DNA of 64,000 nucleotides from Streptococcus oralis (GTDB lineage: Bacteria > Bacillota > Bacilli > Lactobacillales > Streptococcaceae), in NCBI RefSeq assembly GCF_024399415.1, contig NZ_CP029257.1, positions 1,449,501 to 1,513,500 of the forward strand, read 5' to 3'. How positions within the stretch are numbered: position 1 is the first letter of the stretch; each line of letters starts with the position of its first letter. This document shows positions 61,347-64,000 of the stretch, piece after piece. The position numbers and the translations under genes were made by a program. The notes below the pieces were generated by a model. The model did no database searches. It worked only from the letters and a program-made list of their open reading frames with translations, and had not been told where the DNA came from.

Positions 61347-62191
61347 TAGTAGAATTTATCGATGGATTGCAACATTTCCATTTCCTACAAAATGCCTTGA
61401 TAACAGCTATAGTCATCGGAGTGGTTGCTGGAGCTGTGGGATGTTTTATCATCCTACGTGGAATGTCTCTCATGGGGGATGCTATCTCTCACGCAGTTTT
61501 GCCCGGCGTAGCCCTTTCCTTTATCCTGGGAATTGATTTCTTTATTGGAGCAATCATCTTTGGCTTGATGGCTTCCATCATCATTACCTACATCAAGGGA
61601 AACTCTATCATCAAGAGTGACACTGCCATTGGTATTACCTTTTCATCTTTCTTAGCCTTAGGTGTCATCTTGATTAGTGTTGCCAAGAGTTCGACAGACC
61701 TCTTCCATATCCTTTTTGGGAATATCCTCGCTGTCCAAGATACGGACATGTGGATCACCATTGGTGTGGGTGCAGTCATTCTCTTGATTATCGGGATTTT
61801 CTTTAAACAACTATTGATTACATCCTTTGACGAACTCCTGGCTAAAGCCATGGGAATGCCCGTCAATTTCTACCACTATCTGCTCATGGTGCTCTTGACC
61901 CTTGTGTCAGTCACTGCCATGCAAAGTGTTGGAACGATTCTTATCGTGGCCATGTTGATCACCCCAGCTGCGACGGCTTACCTGTATGCTAATAGCCTAA
62001 AGAGCATGATTTTTCTTTCATCAACCCTAGGGGCAACCGCTTCTGTTTTGGGACTCTTTATCGGCTATAGCTTCAACCTCGCAGCAGGATCCAGCATCGT
62101 GCTCACATCCGCCAGCTTCTTCTTAATCAGTTTCTTTATCTCTCCAAAGCAACGATACTTGAAACTAAAAAATAAAAAAATCAATAAATAA
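61343..62191 (+). CDS. psaC: Manganese ABC transporter, permease PsaC
   Basis: A 282-residue membrane permease of the metal-type ABC family (ABC-3) with about eight membrane segments. Typical blocks are [28 protein letters not shown] and [26 protein letters not shown]. Its ATG overlaps the psaB stop (ATGA), so the two are translated together. Together with PsaB and the PsaA lipoprotein it makes a complete manganese importer. Confidence 0.96.
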   Translation: MIVEFIDGLQHFHFLQNALITAIVIGVVAGAVGCFIILRGMSLMGDAISHAVLPGVALSFILGIDFFIGAIIFGLMASIIITYIKGNSIIKSDTAIGITFSSFLALGVILISVAKSSTDLFHILFGNILAVQDTDMWITIGVGAVILLIIGIFFKQLLITSFDELLAKAMGMPVNFYHYLLMVLLTLVSVTAMQSVGTILIVAMLITPAATAYLYANSLKSMIFLSSTLGATASVLGLFIGYSFNLAAGSSIVLTSASFFLISFFISPKQRYLKLKNKKINK

Positions 62192-62216
62192 GGGGAAACC
62201 CTTCTGGAGGAATCTA

Positions 62217-63149
62217 ATGAAAAAATTAGGTACATTGCTCGTTCTTTTTCTTTCTATCATTGGATTAGCTGCCTGTGCTAGTGGGAAAAAAGATACAGCA
62301 TCTACAAACCAAAAACTAAAGGTTGTAGCGACTAACTCTATCATTGCTGATATTACTAAAAATATCGCTGGTGACAAGATTGATCTTCACAGTATCGTTC
62401 CTGTTGGTCAAGACCCACACGAGTACGAACCACTTCCTGAAGACGTAAAGAAAACTTCTGAGGCTGACCTCATTTTCTATAACGGTATCAACCTTGAAAC
62501 AGGTGGCAATGCTTGGTTTACCAAATTGGTCGAAAATGCCAAGAAAACTGAAAACAAAGACTACTATGCAGTTAGTGACGGCGTAGATATCATCTACCTT
62601 GAAGGTCAAAACGAGAAAGGCAAAGAAGACCCACACGCTTGGCTCAACCTTGAAAATGGGATAATTTATGCTAAAAATATCGCTAAACAGTTGATTGCAA
62701 AAGACCCTAGCAACAAGGAATTCTACGAAAAAAATCTCAAAGACTATACTGAAAAGCTAGACAAACTGGACAAGGAAGCTAAAGAGAAATTTAACAATAT
62801 CCCTGCTGAGAAAAAACTCATTGTAACCAGCGAAGGATGCTTCAAATACTTCTCTAAAGCTTACGAAGTTCCAAGTGCCTACATCTGGGAAATCAACACA
62901 GAAGAAGAAGGAACACCTGAACAAATCAAGACCTTGGTTGAAAAACTTCGCCAAACAAAAGTTCCATCACTCTTTGTTGAATCAAGTGTCGATGACCGTC
63001 CAATGAAGACTGTTTCACAAGACACAAATATCCCAATTTACGCACAAATCTTTACTGACTCAATCGCTGAAGAAGGTAAAGAAGGTGACAGCTACTACAA
63101 CATGATGAAATACAACCTTGACAAGATTGCTGAAGGTTTGTCAAAATAA
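62217..63149 (+). CDS. psaA: Manganese-binding lipoprotein PsaA
   Basis: A 310-residue lipoprotein of the cluster 9 metal-binding family. The signal ends [12 protein letters not shown], with lipid-modified Cys20. Metal ligands expected for PsaA are present: His in [15 protein letters not shown], His in [13 protein letters not shown], Glu in [12 protein letters not shown] and Asp in TDSIAEEG. It gives the importer its selectivity and is a major surface antigen in pneumococci. It starts 25 bp after psaC with a GGAGGA site. Confidence 0.97.
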   Translation: MKKLGTLLVLFLSIIGLAACASGKKDTASTNQKLKVVATNSIIADITKNIAGDKIDLHSIVPVGQDPHEYEPLPEDVKKTSEADLIFYNGINLETGGNAWFTKLVENAKKTENKDYYAVSDGVDIIYLEGQNEKGKEDPHAWLNLENGIIYAKNIAKQLIAKDPSNKEFYEKNLKDYTEKLDKLDKEAKEKFNNIPAEKKLIVTSEGCFKYFSKAYEVPSAYIWEINTEEEGTPEQIKTLVEKLRQTKVPSLFVESSVDDRPMKTVSQDTNIPIYAQIFTDSIAEEGKEGDSYYNMMKYNLDKIAEGLSK

Positions 63150-63156
63150 TCCATTA

Positions 63157-63188
63157 AAAACGTCATTCTCACCGAATTGGCGTTTTTT
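63157..63188 (+). terminator. Terminator of psaBCA
   Basis: AAAACGTCA pairs with TGGCGTTTT, with a G-T pair, around a 12-base loop and is followed by TTTTTT. It precedes the tpx promoter. Confidence 0.7.
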
Positions 63189-63206
63189 CAATTTCCGGTC
63201 AAATCA

Positions 63207-63236
63207 TTGGAAAAATCTGACAATTCTCGGTAAAAT
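63207..63236 (+). promoter_or_regulatory. Promoter of tpx
   Basis: TTGGAA (63207-63212), an 18-base spacer and TAAAAT (63231-63236), after the psaA terminator. It lets tpx be transcribed apart from psaBCA. Confidence 0.55.
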
Positions 63237-63262
63237 AAAAGAAAAAAGAATGGAGTAGTTTC

Positions 63263-63757
63263 ATGACCACTTTTCTCGGAAATCCTGTAACTTTTACAGG
63301 TAAACAACTGCAAGTCGGAGACAAGGCACTTGACTTTTCTCTTACGACAACCGATCTCTCTAAAAAAACGCTAGCTGACTTTGATGGAAAGAAAAAAGTC
63401 TTGAGTGTTGTCCCTTCTATCGATACTGGTGTCTGCTCAACGCAAACACGTCGATTCAACCAAGAACTTGCCAACATTGACAATACTGTCGTTCTTACTG
63501 TTTCTATGGACCTACCATTTGCCCAAGGACGCTGGTGTGGGGCTGAAGGTCTTGACAATGCCATCATGCTTTCAGACTACTTCGACCATTCTTTCGGACG
63601 CGATTATGCCCTTTTGATCAACGAATGGCATCTCCTTGCACGTGCCGTCTTTGTTCTCGATACTGACAATGTCATCCGTTACGTAGAATACGTTGACAAC
63701 ATCAACACGGAACCAGACTTTGAAGCTGCCATTGCTGCAGTTAAAGAACTAGACTAA
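63263..63757 (+). CDS. tpx: Thiol peroxidase (Tpx/PsaD)
   Basis: A 164-residue atypical 2-Cys peroxiredoxin that reduces hydrogen peroxide and alkyl peroxides. The peroxidatic cysteine is C58 in [16 protein letters not shown] and the resolving cysteine is C92 in QGRWCGAEG, the correct spacing for Tpx. Length is normal. It lies 113 bp after psaA, with its own promoter, as in pneumococci where it is called psaD. Manganese uptake and peroxide removal are thus encoded together. Confidence 0.97.
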   Translation: MTTFLGNPVTFTGKQLQVGDKALDFSLTTTDLSKKTLADFDGKKKVLSVVPSIDTGVCSTQTRRFNQELANIDNTVVLTVSMDLPFAQGRWCGAEGLDNAIMLSDYFDHSFGRDYALLINEWHLLARAVFVLDTDNVIRYVEYVDNINTEPDFEAAIAAVKELD

Positions 63758-63777
63758 AATCACAAGCATTATGACAG

Positions 63778-63803
63778 AAAGCTAGAGAAATCTAGCTTTT
63801 TTT
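63778..63803 (+). terminator. Terminator of tpx
   Basis: AAAGCTAGA pairs with TCTAGCTTT around GAAA-type loop bases and is followed by TTTT. Confidence 0.9.
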
Positions 63804-63811
63804 GGTATACT
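63803..63811 (+). promoter_or_regulatory. Promoter of the psaR-like gene
   Basis: An extended -10, TGG-TATACT, follows the tpx terminator and ends 29 bases before the start codon. No clear -35 box is seen. Confidence 0.5.
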
Positions 63812-63840
63812 AGATGGAGAGAATGAACAAGAGGAAACGA

Positions 63841-64000
63841 ATGACTCCAAATAAAGAAGATTATTTAAAATGTATTTATGAAATCGGTACGGACATGCAA
63901 AAAATCACCAACAAAGAGATTGCTGCCCGTATGCAGGTCTCTCCGCCTGCTGTAACAGAGATGATCAAACGCATGAAAAGTGAAAATCTCATCCTCAAGG
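63841..64000 (+). CDS. psaR: DtxR/MntR-family metalloregulator (PsaR-like), truncated by the window end
   Basis: The first 53 codons of a gene that runs off the window. They read MTPNKEDYLKCIYEIG, then a winged helix-turn-helix ITNKEIAARMQVSPPAVTEMIKRMKSENLI, the N-terminal domain of DtxR/MntR repressors. In pneumococci PsaR represses psaBCA with manganese, and zinc counteracts this. The gene next to psaBCA-tpx and the palindrome over the psaB promoter make this the likely local regulator. The metal-binding domain is outside the window. Confidence 0.9.
   Translation, partial: MTPNKEDYLKCIYEIGTDMQKITNKEIAARMQVSPPAVTEMIKRMKSENLILK

Noticed and set aside
1..64000. tRNA or rRNA genes, BOX or RUP repeats and intact insertion sequences.
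   Set aside because: I looked for tRNA cloverleaf ends, 16S/23S signatures, BOX-A-like starts and complete transposase frames and found none that I could support.

Overview
The window reads as chromosome of a mitis-group Streptococcus (S. mitis, S. oralis, S. infantis or a close relative of S. pneumoniae). This rests on low-GC gene content that matches pneumococcal families almost gene for gene: psaBCA-psaD manganese uptake with pepO beside it, a psaR-type repressor, the LdcB carboxypeptidase, RNase J2, PepV, a BrnQ carrier, a thrS-linked two-component system and a YSIRK/LPXTG surface giant. Almost every gene has a good Shine-Dalgarno site and many promoters are of the extended -10 type (TGnTATAAT). 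I saw no rRNA, tRNA, CRISPR array, phage or intact insertion sequence.

Layout. 0.1-9.4 kb (minus strand): truA-pdxK-ECF S component, an MFS carrier, a Pr6Pr-like membrane protein with a PhnA-like zinc protein, dpr, tpiA, a dnaD-domain gene, metA, apt and a methyltransferase. 9.4-9.85 kb: a gene-less, apparently degenerate stretch. 9.86-13.5 kb (minus): rplK-rplA, ldcB, a HIT protein and an M42 aminopeptidase. 13.6-15.1 kb (plus): two tandem paralogous lipoproteins, each with its own promoter. 15.1-29.5 kb (minus): brnQ, UDG-like gene with rhodanese gene, nitroreductase with pepV, uvrC with a phosphoesterase, a matrixin-type protease, estA, rnjB, a LysM-CHAP wall protein and recJ. 29.6-32.7 kb (plus): a four-gene polar amino acid ABC importer. 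32.7-37.5 kb: a nucleotidyltransferase-like gene, a DUF218 membrane protein, an Rrf2 regulator, a membrane protein of unknown role and a second metallophosphoesterase. 37.6-40.97 kb (plus): a small membrane protein, then a T-box leader controlling a P-loop kinase gene and thrS. 41.0-44.5 kb (minus): a DUF389 membrane protein, a broken DUF898 gene and a two-component system. 44.7-47.45 kb (plus): a TetR regulator and a reductase-like membrane protein, each preceded by the same palindrome, then a lipase-fold protein. 47.5-55.1 kb (minus): a 2538-residue wall-anchored protein with eight CshA-type repeats and ten 150-bp repeats. 55.6-64 kb: a ferric-reductase-like flavoprotein, an MBL hydrolase, a lipoprotein, pepO, psaBCA, tpx and the start of psaR.

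Themes. Metal and redox homeostasis stand out (dpr, psaBCA, tpx, psaR, the ferric-reductase-like protein and its truncated relative). Envelope functions are the second theme (LdcB, LysM-CHAP, the surface giant, several lipoproteins). Regulation can be read directly at several places: a T-box ahead of thrS, a MET-box-like site over the metA promoter, a palindrome over the psaB promoter, twin palindromes in the tetR locus, and a matching RNA fold directly ahead of both rplK and rplA.

The observations I consider most worth following are the repeated RNA fold in rplK-rplA, the TetR/twin-operator locus with its truncated flavoreductase, the kinase placed between the T-box and thrS, and the near-identical repeat array of the surface giant. 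Nothing in the window is clearly a new defence or mobile system.
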